From assembly GCA_006176705.1 (NCBI GenBank), contig QRFJ01002290.1, positions 134,001-198,000 on the forward strand: 64,000 nt of DNA, written 5' to 3'. The position numbers and the translations under genes are program-made. Under the pieces are notes generated by a model. That model made no database searches, had not been told where the DNA came from, and was given only the letters and a program-made list of their open reading frames with translations. This stretch comes from Cocos nucifera. Taxonomy: Eukaryota > Streptophyta > Magnoliopsida > Arecales > Arecaceae. This document shows, piece after piece, positions 13,752-28,231 of this stretch (its first letter is position 1; every line of letters starts with the position of its first letter).

Positions 13752-16700
13752 TTAGATTTGAAGAGCATCTGCAATGGATCCAGCAAGGCTGAGCACCTCA
13801 AATGGAGCTCTATTGGCTATGGTCTTGACAGTAAGTGGGCAGGAGTCTGTTATCCAGAAGTAAGCAAAACCTTTTGCCGACCTCTCTGCAACAAAGACAG
13901 AATGATCAGAACCTGTCAGGGTGAAAAGTAGAATAGATACCATGATGGAAGTGTGGATGTACCAGAACCATTCTGCAGGAATCGCTCCCATGATCGGTTG
14001 GGAAACACACCATGGGTGACATATGCACTAACTTTTGCAGCACCATGAGCAGCCAAAACTTTCTAAAAAGGAAATGAGGGCAGTGAGTTTCTTCACTGGT
14101 GATCATTCCAGATTGGAATTCTGAACACTGAAAAAGTTGGTTTCTTTCTTGGTCATTGCAGACATGTACCATGCTGAGATTAAGTTTATTCCATGGTGAA
14201 TTCAAATGTACAACATGTTAAAAAATTAATGGCTAAGGTTACCCCAGGAGAAGATGCAATCTACAGTATAGCGCACATTGGTTTCGGATTTGTTTCAGCT
14301 ACAACCATTTCTAATCTCAAAAAGAGAACAACTGACATGAAACAAGGACAAAGCAATCGGAATTCAGCTGGTGGCTGGAAGAATGTTAAGTCACTATTCA
14401 CTTACTGATGAACATGACACAAAGTTAAATAGAAAAACAGGCGGAAAAAATAACTAATGCATCCAATGTTAAAATCCGAAACAAATTTTATTGAAGATAT
14501 TAAGTGTTTCAAGAATCTCATGATTTGGTTCTCTTTATCACATTCTAAAGTTTCCAGCAAGCTATAGAGTTCACTATCAAGTTTCAAACAAACTCGGCAA
14601 AAATTAGATTATCACTTGCTGGCATAATAATTTTCGAGGCTGAATTAAATGTGCCAAAGTGGACTTTATGCTTGAAGGAGCAAGTTTCTGAAAGCAAGTT
14701 TTCCCCAGCAAAACTCTTAGAGACTGTCCTAAGTAGGATACATCTGATCTGTCACATATAAGAGAATCTATTTTTCCAAGCTAATGGCTCATTTATCCCA
14801 AAAAAAAAGGAGAGGGAAAAAGGTGGATTCTAAGATTAAGGCTATTAAACAAGCAGTGTTTTTATAAAAATAAAGTTCACATTTGGCTTGAAATTTGCCT
14901 CAATAAAAGCTCCCTCGATTAATAAAACAACCGACGTTGAGAAGTTACTAATTCTTTCATGATCATTTTAATTAACTTCCTAATATATCCTCTCACAGTA
15001 AAGGGGAACTTTGGCATGTTCCATGGTGACATTCTTGAATCTGAAGTTCCCCGTGGAAGTGGGATCTATATAATGCTCCTTTTGGATGTACAATCTTTAA
15101 TGCATCAAGTAAATCTTTTGTGATCTTGTACCTTTTCTATAGGCGCAACCTACATTCCTAATTCTTCTCCAAGCCAAACCACTTCATGTAAACCTTAGTA
15201 TATGTTGTCTCATTAACCGTAACTGTTGCTGACCAAAACATAATTAACCATAGCTAGTTTGGCCAAACTCATAAGCACAATCTCAATAGCCTAATTAGCC
15301 ATAATCTAGCCAGAATTCATTTTTCTCTCCTTTAGCCACAACTCATCCTTATCACTTTCTTTGAGTTTTCATTGTTCTCTATATGTACCTCCCATTAGAG
15401 TTTCTATTTTCAGGAAGCATGACCACCGTGCCCAAAAACTTCCTAGCATGCAACGATGGCCCATAACCCTCTTCTCATCATACCATAGGAGTCATAATTT
15501 TCAAATTTTCTGCTCATTATCCCCTAAAATTGGGATCAGACGATCTACAATTCCAATCAGCAGGTTAAATCTAACAAAAAAATTTCAAATTCTTAGAAAC
15601 AGATCTGTAAAACAGTACCTTTTCAACATTGAGATCCATATATGAGGAAAAAGTAGATCAAATCATTTAGCTTTATTTAAAAAAAGAACCAAGATATTTT
15701 ATTGATACCTGACATTCGATAAGAGTGCCCCCAGACTGCACCAAGTCATCAACAATTACGACATGCTGACCCTTAGGGTTCCCTTCCTTAATTCGAACTA
15801 TTCTCTTATCACCTTCACGAACTTTTGCACAAACAACCTGGCATTCACAACTTACAAGGAAATTTCAGGCAAATATTAGGAATAATGACTACTACATTCT
15901 ATGCTCCACACCAACAATCTAACCATAGGAAAATTTTGCAGTTGCTTGTGAAAACGCTTCCATGCACCATCATCTGGGAATGCTATTGTTACCTGTAGAG
16001 AAGAAAGAAAAAAGAAGATAAATTAGTTTATCAAATTGTTAGCAGATAAAGTGCTTCCTCCAAAAATCTAACTTGAACCTACGACAAGACAGAACTAATA
16101 TAAGTAAATGCTTTTCCTAATATATGTAATCATGAACAACAAAAGGTGATGATATCACAGGTTATCATGTAAAAATAATACACACATTATCAGCATCAGG
16201 AAGTTGGCGAAGACGTTGCAACAACAGAGGTATCCCACTTTCAAAGCAAGGCAAGACATCATCCCCAAAGTAGAATCTTTCCTGAGAAAATCATGATTAA
16301 GATATCAATACATGGCAAGATTAATTCTTGGTAATGGCATTAATCCTGTAGGCAGAGCTACCAAACTTTCATGAGACAGATACCCTTCTGGGTAAAGGCT
16401 CAGTACATACATATGCAATAGAAGCAGAAAACAGAGAAAATCTTGAATAGAAAAATGAGACTCAAGTCATGCAAAAATAGCGAATTTTAATAAAGGCAAT
16501 AATTCACTTCTTGATTATCGATTTTTTTTATATGAAATTCTTCAACAACAATAAAGAACAGCACATACACCAAATCCAAAACCAGAAGCGTAAAAAAACA
16601 AAATTGGCAATTAAAATAAGTAATAGCTAGAGAACAAAGTCATTTCCCAGATTTCAAGTCAGAATTTGTAACCACAGAGACTTTGCAGATGGTTCACATT

Positions 16701-19700
16701 TGAAAAAAGTTAAAAGCTCGAGAGTGACAAATATAACCAAGTAACATTACCAGAGAATTTTATGTTATTGACAAGGATATGAATGAAAAAAATAATATCA
16801 ATATGTTATCTAAAACATGAAATGAAAACTCACACATTAGAAAATATTGATAAACACAACTTCATTACAAGGTAAATTTGAGATTAATACCACCAAAATT
16901 CAGGAAAAAAAAAACATGGTACTTCAAGGGGTTAAAGCATAAGCACAAAACAGAAACAAATCTTTTTCATGTAAATAAACATTTGGAGATACAACCTACT
17001 CATAAGATATTAAAAAATATTAGGTTAAACTTTATCATAACAGGACATGCTAGCAATACGCTTCAAGCTGGCTTTTAGATACTCACGAGTCCATGTGTGT
17101 GTTCCCAAATAGGGAATCCGAAGCTAAAATATTCATACAAAGAGGCATTGTTTAGCAACATAGCATTTAGAAAGAAGCTCCAATAGTCTCAAAATAGAAA
17201 GATGGCAGTTGAGGAAAAATTGGCAGTAGATAATGGAACTCTGGAAATGTAGTCCTAAGAGAAATGGAAATTAGCCAACAACAAAATATTGTGGCAGCCA
17301 GCAACAGCATTAATCCTGAGTAATTTCTTACGAGATTAGACGCAGCTATTTGCTATATGGAGCAATAAAGCAGAATCAATCAAAACATAAGTCAATGAAG
17401 ATGCATATAAGTTCATGGAAAATCAGAAATCCAAGGATATAAATTCCAGATTTATCTGTAAAGAAATGCAACCTGCAGGGCATGTATGTCATAGATGACC
17501 ACACTGGTTGGACCACCCCTAGATTTAGGGATCATTGACAATATGCGTGCCATTGTAAATGCAGTAGCCACATCTCCTTCTTCTTCCACACGTTCGAAAG
17601 AACCAGTTGGGAAGAACGGTAAAACCAGTGTAAAGGAGGCAATGAAGAGTTTTGGCAATGCAAATATTGCAGATATCTGCTCAAAAATTACTCCAGGAGA
17701 ACTGAAAGAAGCTAAAAAAGCAACATGCTGCCCTCTAATATCATGTGCGTTGTTAATGAAGAGATTTGGGAATCCATCATCAAAGCTTCTGTGATAAGCA
17801 GAACAATGCATCAGTTCCCCCAAAAAATGAGTACAAATTTTGAGTGACATATGAGCTAACGTCAAGAAAGTATTAGATGATCAAGATTTGCATTAACTTT
17901 ACTTCTGTAGGCATTGCATTCTGCTTCTCAGGGTCTTCATTCTGCTGAATTAGCTCACTGCAAATTCTATCGAGGCTATTACTGGTTCAATAGTTCTATT
18001 TATGGTTTCTAGGCAAGAATTTACCATTTCTTTCCCTCCAAATCTACTTTTAGAGAAAGAAGATGTTTCTTACTCAATTTCTTACATAATAAAGTTTATT
18101 AAAATGAATAAGAAATTGCTAAATAAAAATGTATCATCAAAAGGACAGTTAATGGCAATAAAATCAGCATCACACATGTTCCACTTATAGCTTACTGCAA
18201 TTTCCAAGCAAAAATACTTCACAAAGTTGCCTTAATAAGATAGGTAATATATGTGGCTCCATAAGAAGATACCACAAGCGATCTGAAAATTTGTATTCAT
18301 ATATGAAAAATAACAGAAGCTAGAAAATATTCTCAGAGAAAACCATTCCATCTATTGACAACTTAAAGTCGTACAAAAACCTTCTATGATATATAAGAAT
18401 GTTTAAATAAAATTAGTTTCCACAGCAAACTCAATGAAATGACTGCACTTCAATCCAGACTACACATGCCACAATATCAATAATTGTACCATATCTAAAT
18501 AAAAGAAAAACGCAAGGTGGAATTCACAAAATTAATGTGCACCAAGCAGGTTTCTTTGTGAAGTATAATTTCAATGGGAAAAAAACACCAAAAGGTGGGC
18601 TAATGCCGTAAGACTAAACAGATATAAACCTGGAGAATGATGGTGGAGCACCAAAAAAAGAGACAGATACCCCCCAACTTATCCACCCCCCCCAACCAAA
18701 AACAAAAGAAAAAAAAAATTAAGAGATCTTTAAAAAAATGGAAAAAAGCAAACAGAATCTTCAACATACTGGCAATAAAGAACTCTACAATCTTCTTCTT
18801 CATAAATTGATGAAAAAAATCATGAAACAATATATGAAGCACCAAAAGGTGTCATGTTTTCGAAGATATAGATATATATGTATGCACATACCTACATAAT
18901 AAGCATATATGCAGAAATACATGCTCATGCCTTTAAAGTACACAAAGACATTTTGCATACGCATACATAGGCAACTTTAATTGGCAAGAACAAGCATCAT
19001 CATCATATAAATGTATGAAACTAAATACACCTCTATCAACTCCACAAATGGAGATCTTAAAATGATCCACTGTCAAACACATTAATTTCCTTAAAACATA
19101 TAAGTTCATCCATGATCATCTATCAGAAAGATGACATAGAATAAGTGCTTGAATGTACTGGTCGAAGATGAAAGGCCAAATTCAGAATGGCCTAGCTTAC
19201 CTAATCAGTTCACAATCCTACTCGAATGTTGACTGACGTATTAGGCATCGTTAGAGAAAAAATTTCACAGTCCTCGTAAGAAGACTACTGCAGTAGGTGT
19301 GGCAAGTTATTTGAGTGATCGAATAGACATCCTTAATTTCATTCCATATCACATCCATAAACTTCAGAATTCTTCTACTAAACTTCTTTATGGTTCATTC
19401 TTTTTTTTCTTTCTTTCTTTCTTTCTTTCTTTTTTGTGCTTCTTCTTCCTCCTTGCTTATCACTTGGTAGCTCCATTTGTTCTGCCAAGCTGAGAATGTT
19501 GGGTTATAGTGTGCCTTCTATGGCCTTTTTTGGTTGAAATTGTAAGTTTTTGCAAGTTGCATGCTAGTAACCTTGTTTCTTTATTCAATAGATCTATAAG
19601 TCATGAACTCAGCACCTCTATTTCACAACACAAAAGAACAATAAAACAGAATTTTAAAAAAAAATTACCAACACTGTGACCTTCCATTTCACAGACAAGA

Positions 19701-20392
19701 CCAGCAACTTTACGGAGCAAGCAGCACCTAAAAGCATAAAAATCTGATCTTTAGGGGAAAAATCCTAAATCCACCCAATAAAATTATATTATGTATCATC
19801 TTTGCTTAAATTTTTTCCAAACAGAAGCGTCATAATCCAGAAATTTTTGAATTCCGCACTTCTTACGGAAAAATAAAGGAATAAAAAGCTAAGAATACAT
19901 CACTGGCGGTGCCAGAAAGAATAAAAATCAGATCTTTTGGGGAAATTTGACAAATCCAGCTCGCAGAATAAACTGTCCAACTATGTTTTTCAAAAAGTTT
20001 TCCAAATAAACACCTCGGAATTCAGTATTTCATCGACTCAGCACTCCTTCGGCACAAAAAGAGGAGAGTCTAGGCAACAACCTAATCATTTTACATGTGG
20101 CACAAGCAAGCATCTCCAATCATGGACCGCCCGGGAAACGACCAAAAAACCGATCTTTACGGGAAAAATCACGAGACCAACAACACGCAAACTAATTCAC
20201 ATACCAATCTACCTATTTATATGTAAAGATTTGAACAGAGAACGAAGAAAAGGGCCATAAGGGGTGAGAGGAAGACCTCCACGAAATGGATTGGAGCTGA
20301 ATGGTGTCGGATTGCTCTGCAACCTTCCTCGCGAGCTCTTCGGACTCCGCGCAGTAGAAGACATGTATCGGCTTCTTCGCTCGCTTCTCCAT
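13752..20392 (-). CDS. PRS4: Ribose-phosphate pyrophosphokinase (PRPP synthetase), plant class II, PRS4-like
   Basis: Makes 5-phosphoribosyl diphosphate from ribose 5-phosphate and ATP for purine, pyrimidine, histidine and tryptophan synthesis. Coding exons (minus strand): 20392-20277, 17788-17473, 16281-16186, 15992-15924, 15837-15709, 14062-13963, 13885-13752. Lengths 116, 316, 96, 69, 129, 100 and 134 nt sum to 960 nt (319 residues plus stop), all GT-AG and in phase. Landmarks: start MEKRAKKPIHVFYC; FINNAHDIRGQHVAF and FTLVLPFFPTGSFERVEEEG in exon 2; catalytic flexible-loop KVREGDK near residue 204; PRPP-binding loop VVIVDDLVQSGGTL near 225-238; C terminus FEVLSLAGSIADALQI. In plants this family splits into organellar, phosphate-dependent class I and class II (PRS3/PRS4), described as phosphate-independent. 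No transit peptide is visible and the protein is short, which fits the cytosolic PRS4 branch. Intron 1 (17789-20276) is long. Symbol assigned by family recognition. Confidence 0.95.
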
Positions 20393-21479
20393 CGCCGCTC
20401 TCTCTCCCTCCCCCCGCCGTCAACTTCCTTGAGAAATTTTAGAATGTAGCCTAAGCTTAACCTTCCCAAGAAAACTGGGACTTTTCTTGGCACCCGTTCT
20501 GGACCCAACTCTAGTCCTCGGTCTCTGAAGTCATCCAACCAGGTCTATTTCCCGGTCATGGAATTCAGATGCTAGAGGGCGTGTGTCCACCATCCATGAT
20601 TTAGATTTTAGAAGATGGGGTGTGCTTTACATATCCGGATGCATAGATGAAAATGGCCTACATATACATATAACATACATACATACATATATATAATACA
20701 TATATATTATAAATAGATATTTCTCGTAGTGGGTCCTATATCATATACAAATGATCGTCATGTGCTAGTAGAAGTTATGGTGCAATTCATGCGGTTCGTC
20801 GGTGGCTTAAGCTTACACCTATAAACATGTATGTTAAGCCCTACATTCAAATAAATAAATAATATATATATATATATTATGGTCTAACAAGATTTTCATA
20901 CATGATGTATCTTTGTCGATATTATTTTAATGACTTAGTACGATGTTGACAAGGATTTGAAAATTCTCGTATGCTAGCTTTCGAGTAAATTGGCATGAAG
21001 AAATGGAGTGATGCGAATATTTTGAATGGAAGAGATCATGAGTTTATTATTGGAGGATAAATATTTTCAAATTATTGTGAGTGTAGTATTGTTGGAAGCA
21101 TTGGTTATACATGGAGATGTAATGTAGATGAGCTTCATCAAGCGTAGGTCCAATCAAGCATGTCTTTAATTTTGAATTTAAAAGTTTAGATCAAACTTGA
21201 TTCGTTCTTCATTATTTCAACCTTGATTCGAGTTAAATTTCGAACCAAGCCAAAAATAAGCTTAAGCAATTAGCTTAAAAATCCTAAATCGAGCTAAAAA
21301 TCAACTCAAGTTTAATTCAAATACAAATTAGTACTTGATATATTTAAAATCAAAATAAATAGGCAGGTTTGGATCTAATCAATATACACACAAACACGCA
21401 GGCGTGCAGGGATAGAGATAACGTTTTCGGGCCTGCCTGAGTCGGTCTTAATTGAGCCCGATCTTTTTTCTCTTGGCTT
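20393..21479. other. PRS 5' flank and spacer before the lectin array
   Basis: The first 150 bases upstream of the PRS start are pyrimidine/GC-rich and probably hold its 5' UTR and promoter. TA-rich low-complexity sequence follows at about 20,660-20,720 and 20,850-20,880; on the minus strand it includes TATA-like words. No coding exon or transposon end was recognised to 21,479. Confidence 0.4.
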
Positions 21480-22990
<1,511 letters not shown>

Positions 22991-24029
22991 CGGGCATATT
23001 TTGAAAGACAGCCTTTATCAGCCACAATGAAGTTGTGCTTTTATTGGGCATATTGGGAATTATTCTTCATGGAAGGCTCATATTAACCTTTGAGTGAGAA
23101 TAAGAATACAACTCGCAAAGCACAGAATGTGATACCACCCTTGCTCACTAAGTATAGCTTCCTCATCAAAGTCCCCATCCATCTAATCAAAGCTTTCCTC
23201 AATTAATCAGAAATTAGAAGATGAAGTTTCTCAAAGAAAATAATAATAATAATTTTTAGATAAAGGAGTGGAGGATTATTCAAACTAAGATATACTGAAT
23301 TGAACCAAAATCTCTGCTTACTAGCAAAGAGTTGTAATTAGTGAACAAAGCCCGATTCATATTTATGCAGCCATTATCATTTCTCTTTCAAAATTTTGAG
23401 GATATTTGACAACAATGAAAATTTTACCACGAGGATTGTTGCATGTTGCCAACCAAACTTTATCTAACCGGGCCTGTGTTTCTTTGTTGTGTTAGAGGCC
23501 CAAGATTCAAACTTTAGTTCCCATCATACTTCTCAAAAGAGAAATGTTGGATTTATTTATGGAAAGATATTAAGATGATCTCAAAATGATTTGCTAAAAG
23601 TATGTAAAATGAAAAAGATAGTAACGTGATGCGCTTGCTTGTTGCACATACACCTCAGCCATCCAAAGATCAATGAAAACCTCAGACAAAAAAAAAAAAA
23701 AAAAGGGAAACATCTAATGACGACAACAAGTACGCACTATAGTTAAGCTAGCTCAGTCAAGAGAACAAAAAAGTATATAAAAGGAAAAAAAAAATCCGAT
23801 GAGCATTGGCTTATTTTCACTTTAGTGAGCAGATCCTCATACATGTTAAGCTTTAGAACTATTTATCATTTTCTTTCTTGGTAGAAGAAGAACTATTCTT
23901 TGTTGGAGAATAAACTCGAGCACTAAGGTACCTTTATCTAGAGAAATGATAACATGAGCATATAAAAAGCCAACTACATTGTTACTCTCTCTACATAAAC
24001 TCAAATTTCTTTCCATCTTCCAAACTTAC
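22991..24029. other. 5' part of lectin block 1, no gene seen
   Basis: The first 190 bases (to about 23,180) resemble 22,075-22,230 and 35,030-35,190 (TATCAGCCACAATGAAG, ATTCTTCATGGAAGG, AATAAGAATA). This marks the start of another block. The remaining stretch shows no coding exon, RNA gene or transposon terminus that I can recognise. Confidence 0.45.
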
Positions 24030-25450
24030 ATGGTTTCCTTCGACATCCACACAAAATGGTAAAACTCTCGTTACAAGTTTTAAATAGTCTTTAGTTTGGC
24101 TTTACCATTTGTTTCTGATTCTTGGCATAATATCTCTGCAGCCAGTACAGCAGTCTAGCTTTTAATTCCTCGTTATAAAGGAGAACATTTTCGGATGGTA
24201 AGCCTTAAAGTAAACTTAGAGTATATGGTAGTGCAAATTGAAACCATTCTATAAAGATCTATTTCTTGAGAGAGTTAGTTTCAAGGATGGCGAAATCTTT
24301 AAAAACCTGTTCTATATTAATGATTTCACTCATGAGAAAGAACCATATCTAGGAGGTTATCATGTTTCTAATTAGGATGTGTTTGGATGCACCAACAATT
24401 TCAAATGGTTCATGGTTGGTGTCCTTTATAGCACCTGATGAAGGATGCCATATTTATACATATTTGTTAAAATAAATTATATATAGCCATCATACGCTTG
24501 ACAGAATAACGACAATCTTAGCAGCATGAATTTTTTGGCTACATGAATATTTCCATACTTGTATGTTCACATGCTCTTTTCTTTCATCCACTTATACTTC
24601 CTAACTATTTTGATTTCAAACTCCCCAATTTCGAATTAAGAAGCATGGAGAAAGCAACATAATTGCTCGTAACAATTTATTTTCATTTATATAATGAATT
24701 ATTATGGCTCATATAATAAATTGGAGGGAGCTCCCCTTCCTTTTACTCAGAAAAGTGGGGCTCTAATTAGCTAAATTCATTCTTTTTTCATTCTGAATTT
24801 TGGATCCAAGATTTTGATGGTCATTAAATCTCATATTATTTAATGGATTATAGAGCTTAATACAAAATAATTAATGAGATATCGTTAATCCATTTTCCAA
24901 GCTTATGTGGCTTCATAAAAGGGTATGTTTCTCCTTGGAATGTTTAAATAGTTTTTAGGGTGGCTTTATTGGTTATTTCTAATGGAGTTTCTAAGAATAA
25001 TATCAACATGCAGTATAGCGGTATAGCTTTTAGTTCTTTGCTGAATGCGAGAACATCGTTATGGTAAACTTTATACTGAACCTATGTTAAAGAAGTGTCA
25101 ATTGAAGCCATTTTGATCTATTTATTGATCGAGTTTTCTTTTCTTTTTGCTGCTGGGGGGGGGGGGGGGATCTATTTATGATGAGAAAACACTACGTCTA
25201 GGAGATGATCAATTTTTTAAGGATATGCTTTGATGCACCAAATTCTAGTGGATGCTATCCTATGTAGTTACTGCTGAAGGATGTCATGGTTTATACACAT
25301 ACATTAAAATAAATTGCATGTAACTATTGTAGGTTTGAGGGAGTAATCAGAATAACATTGAAGCATAAAATTGTTGGCTGTATGAGTTTAACTGTCCTCT
25401 CATGCACACATGTTATTTTCTTCTATGCAGTCACACCTCCTAGATATTTT
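24030..25450 (+). repeat. Imperfect direct duplication of about 0.55-0.6 kb
   Basis: 24,030-24,610 and 24,900-25,450 align in the same order. Shared words include TTTAAATAGT, GTATAGCTTTTAGTTC (or its variant), TTGAAGCCATT, CTAGGAGATGATC (or variant), GGATGCCAT, TTAAAATAAATT and TATTTTGATTT. A 15-G run (about 25,155-25,169) interrupts the second copy. No coding potential is seen. The copies are clearly diverged, so the duplication is not recent. Confidence 0.65.
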
Positions 25451-25582
25451 GATTTATATAGAAAGGAACTACCATACAAAATAAACACTAGGATGCTTAA
25501 CAGGAATAATATGTTTTATTTAATTGATTAAGAGCTTAATACAAAAGCACTAAGATTCCTTTTTTTTTTTTATTATTATTAT

Positions 25583-26251
25583 TTGATAAATTTGAATATA
25601 TTATACCAGTCTATTATAAAAACATCCAAGGGACAGAAGAACGAGTTTTTTATTAAGCTTGATGCCCGAGGAAATCTTTCATTTGGACTCGAGAATTGGG
25701 ATGAGGTGCTCCCTGGTGAGCTCAGGCAAATTCTAATTTTGCATGGCGATGCGATCAACTCCATCCAAGTGGCATATAATATAAGAGGATCATTATTTCT
25801 TTCTCATAGGCATGGAGGAAGTGGAGATAAATTTGATTGTGTAAGCAACGTAAGCAAGTTTTTGACACCTTTCATGTTTGTTTATATGAACATGATTACA
25901 CTAGCTTCAATTAATGTTTTGCAGGTTAATCTAGAGTCATGGGAGACTCTTACCATGGTGAAGGGATACCATGGGCCCCTTAGAGGACACAATGCAAGTG
26001 CTGTAAGATCACTCACTTTTGGCACCAATGGAGCCACCTATGGACCGTTTGGCATCGAGGAGGGAACGCCCTTTTGTTTCAATGTTCCATCTGGTGTTAG
26101 CTTTGGGGGATTCCATGGGCGTTGTGATAGCGGTTATCTTCGTGCAATTGGCATATACGTCAAGCCCATGGCTCTGTATCATCTCGACCCAAAACCTTTG
26201 GCGGTCGATTTTTCACGCACCGGTTATCTGGCGGATGAGAGAAAGCCATAG
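25583..26251 (+). CDS. Jacalin-related lectin gene, 5' end unresolved
   Basis: Encodes one jacalin-type beta-prism domain, a fold that in plants usually binds mannose or galactose. The first visible exon runs to 25840 and the second is 25925-26251 (stop TAG). The intron 25841-25924 has GTAAGC and TTTTGCAG ends. The spliced product reads NLSFGLENWDE, GDAINSIQVAY, HGGSGDKFDC joined to VNLESWETLTMVKGYHG, then SLTFGTN, YGPFGIEEGTPF and GRCDSGYLRAIGIYVKP. Oddities: the frame opens with TTG at 25583 and has no in-frame ATG before the domain, so an upstream exon is needed or the 5' end is broken. The N-terminal Gly-rich loop is degenerate. The usual Asp before AIG in the ligand loop is Arg. The intron is 84 nt without a stop, so a retained-intron reading stays open. 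A tail of about 26 residues follows the domain. It may be an expressed, sugar-binding-defective lectin or an early pseudogene. Confidence 0.72.
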   Translation: MINLNILYQSIIKTSKGQKNEFFIKLDARGNLSFGLENWDEVLPGELRQILILHGDAINSIQVAYNIRGSLFLSHRHGGSGDKFDCVSNVSKFLTPFMFVYMNMITLASINVLQVNLESWETLTMVKGYHGPLRGHNASAVRSLTFGTNGATYGPFGIEEGTPFCFNVPSGVSFGGFHGRCDSGYLRAIGIYVKPMALYHLDPKPLAVDFSRTGYLADERKP

Positions 26252-28231
26252 GTTTGGCTCATCTTTCTCTCATGTCTCCCATTCCATGGTTGTCAATTCC
26301 CTCCCTGTTTCGGCTAAACAAGTCTTGATGTAAACTTCCTGAAGTTGGTTAATTGCACCCCATGATGATGGATTCATGGATATAAATTTCTTTTTGATGT
26401 AATTATTTTAGGGAATTTTACTTTGAAAAATCACTCACAATTGATATATATGGCACTTGCTTTTGGTACTTTATACATATCTAGCTGAGAACAGCAATAG
26501 AATTGCACCATATGGGCTTTCATGGCAACATGTATGCATACAGCCAAGGCAATCAAGTTGTTGTGGTTGGTTGGCTACGAGAGTTGTTGAGTTGAAGGTG
26601 ATTTCGCAGATCCTCACAGACACGCTTCAATGTTTCGATATCGGACTATTGGATTACCTCCTCTTTGTGAACACCTTTTACCTTTCCGCATAGAAGAGGC
26701 TATCCTTCCTCCTACGATGCTACGGCTTTCTCCTTTTTTAGTCTGATTTTTGTTATTTTTCCCCATTTACCTAACAAAGCAGGTGAAGCTCGTCTTCTCC
26801 TTTCTCTTGAGAAAGAAAAAAAAAAAAAGAAAGATACCCAAATTCAGTAGAAATCCTTGAGGCAGTGTTTGCTATCACGAACAAGGGACAAATCTTTCAA
26901 TATTTGAGGGGGTATCCTGCCAAACACCATTTAAGGCCGCAAAATCGATCTATTTGATCAAATAAGAAAAGTCTTACTCAGACAGAAAAAAAATTAGTCA
27001 TGTAGGCTGATTAATTTTATTGCATGGCTAAGAGAGATTAATTTCCTTGCCCAAATTATCCTTTTGCCCGTATCCCTTCTCAAAACATACAAGTTGTTTA
27101 GGAGCTACCTACCTGAGCTTTTATTTAGGATCAGTACATCATCCTATATATATAGTTTCTATTTTGTTTTATTGAAACATTATTAACCATTGTTTAAAAG
27201 GTTAGTCCACCTATATCCATTCACAACATATGCTATGTATACCTAAATATTCTTTCTTTATTTATTTTTATGCTTAATTAAAAATGAGAGGAGAATTGTT
27301 AGAGCATTTTTAATCAAAAAATATCCTTCGCTCCTTAATCACTAGCCTTTTGGACTCTTGATCATTGGTGGTCAAAGGTTCAAATGTTTTTAAACATGGG
27401 AACCAGACATTTCTTCCAACATGTACGTTTCTTAATGTTGTAACCACGGTTCGAAGATCGTTGAGTCTTTTTTCGCTTTAGATAAGCTTTGTATTATTAA
27501 GATGGCTATTAGCTAAATATTTGTTTCTTCTTATTTGGTGATTGTTTGGCAGCAAACGATCACCCATACTCAGCTCCTTATCTTCCACATATAGAGTTGG
27601 ATTGCATGAGATGCATAAAAATCTTTTATAAAGGAATAATCTCTCTTGTGCTTACAAATTCTTTCATATTCTCTTTCCAAGTCTTGTTACATCTTCTCAT
27701 ATTTCATGCATTCAGGTTGGCTTTTCTAGGCTAGTAAGCCAATTGAGTAGTACAAAGCCTACAACATCATCTCAGGCATTGTATCCTGGGAACATCTAGT
27801 AGCCTACCAACATCTATTCTTGTTCTCATCCATGGAAGGAAGTTCTGGATTTAAAGGAAGTGTTCAAACAACAGCCATCGATCAACTCCACAGTAAAATA
27901 TCTTTAGGACTGGACATATATATAAGAGATCGATCGTCACTACTAATCTTCTTGCTTCTAATGAAAATTCTCCACCACTGGTGTGGATCATTTTGATCTA
28001 ATTTTAGAATAAAATAAAAAGATAATCTAGTGTAATTACCCATCTAGGATATATATACATCAATATGCATTACCATAAAGATATATCCAGGGTATAGGCT
28101 AATGCAATTCACATCCTAGCCATTAAAAAAGTATATCTGTACATAAGCAACACTGCGGATGCTAATTTTGTGCATGGTTGCACGCTCGAGAACTCTGCTT
28201 TGTTACTGAAGAACCAGATGTGACAGATGCT
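26252..28231. other. 3' flank of the lectin gene, block 1
   Basis: No gene seen. The sequence is shared with block 2. 26,336-26,470 matches 36,062-36,180. 27,180-27,330 matches 36,300-36,420. 28,080-28,231 matches 37,345-37,499 (for example CATCCTAGCCATTAAAAAA and TTTTGTGCATGGTTGCAC). Poly-A/T runs occur near 26,815. Confidence 0.6.

Noticed and set aside
20209..20538. Minus-strand frames of 109 and 68 codons over PRS exon 1
   Set aside because: They are alternative frames across the true first exon, which reads from ATG 20392 and splices at 20277.
25583..25585. TTG as the lectin start codon
   Set aside because: TTG starts are not expected for a plant nuclear gene; an upstream exon or a broken 5' end is more likely.
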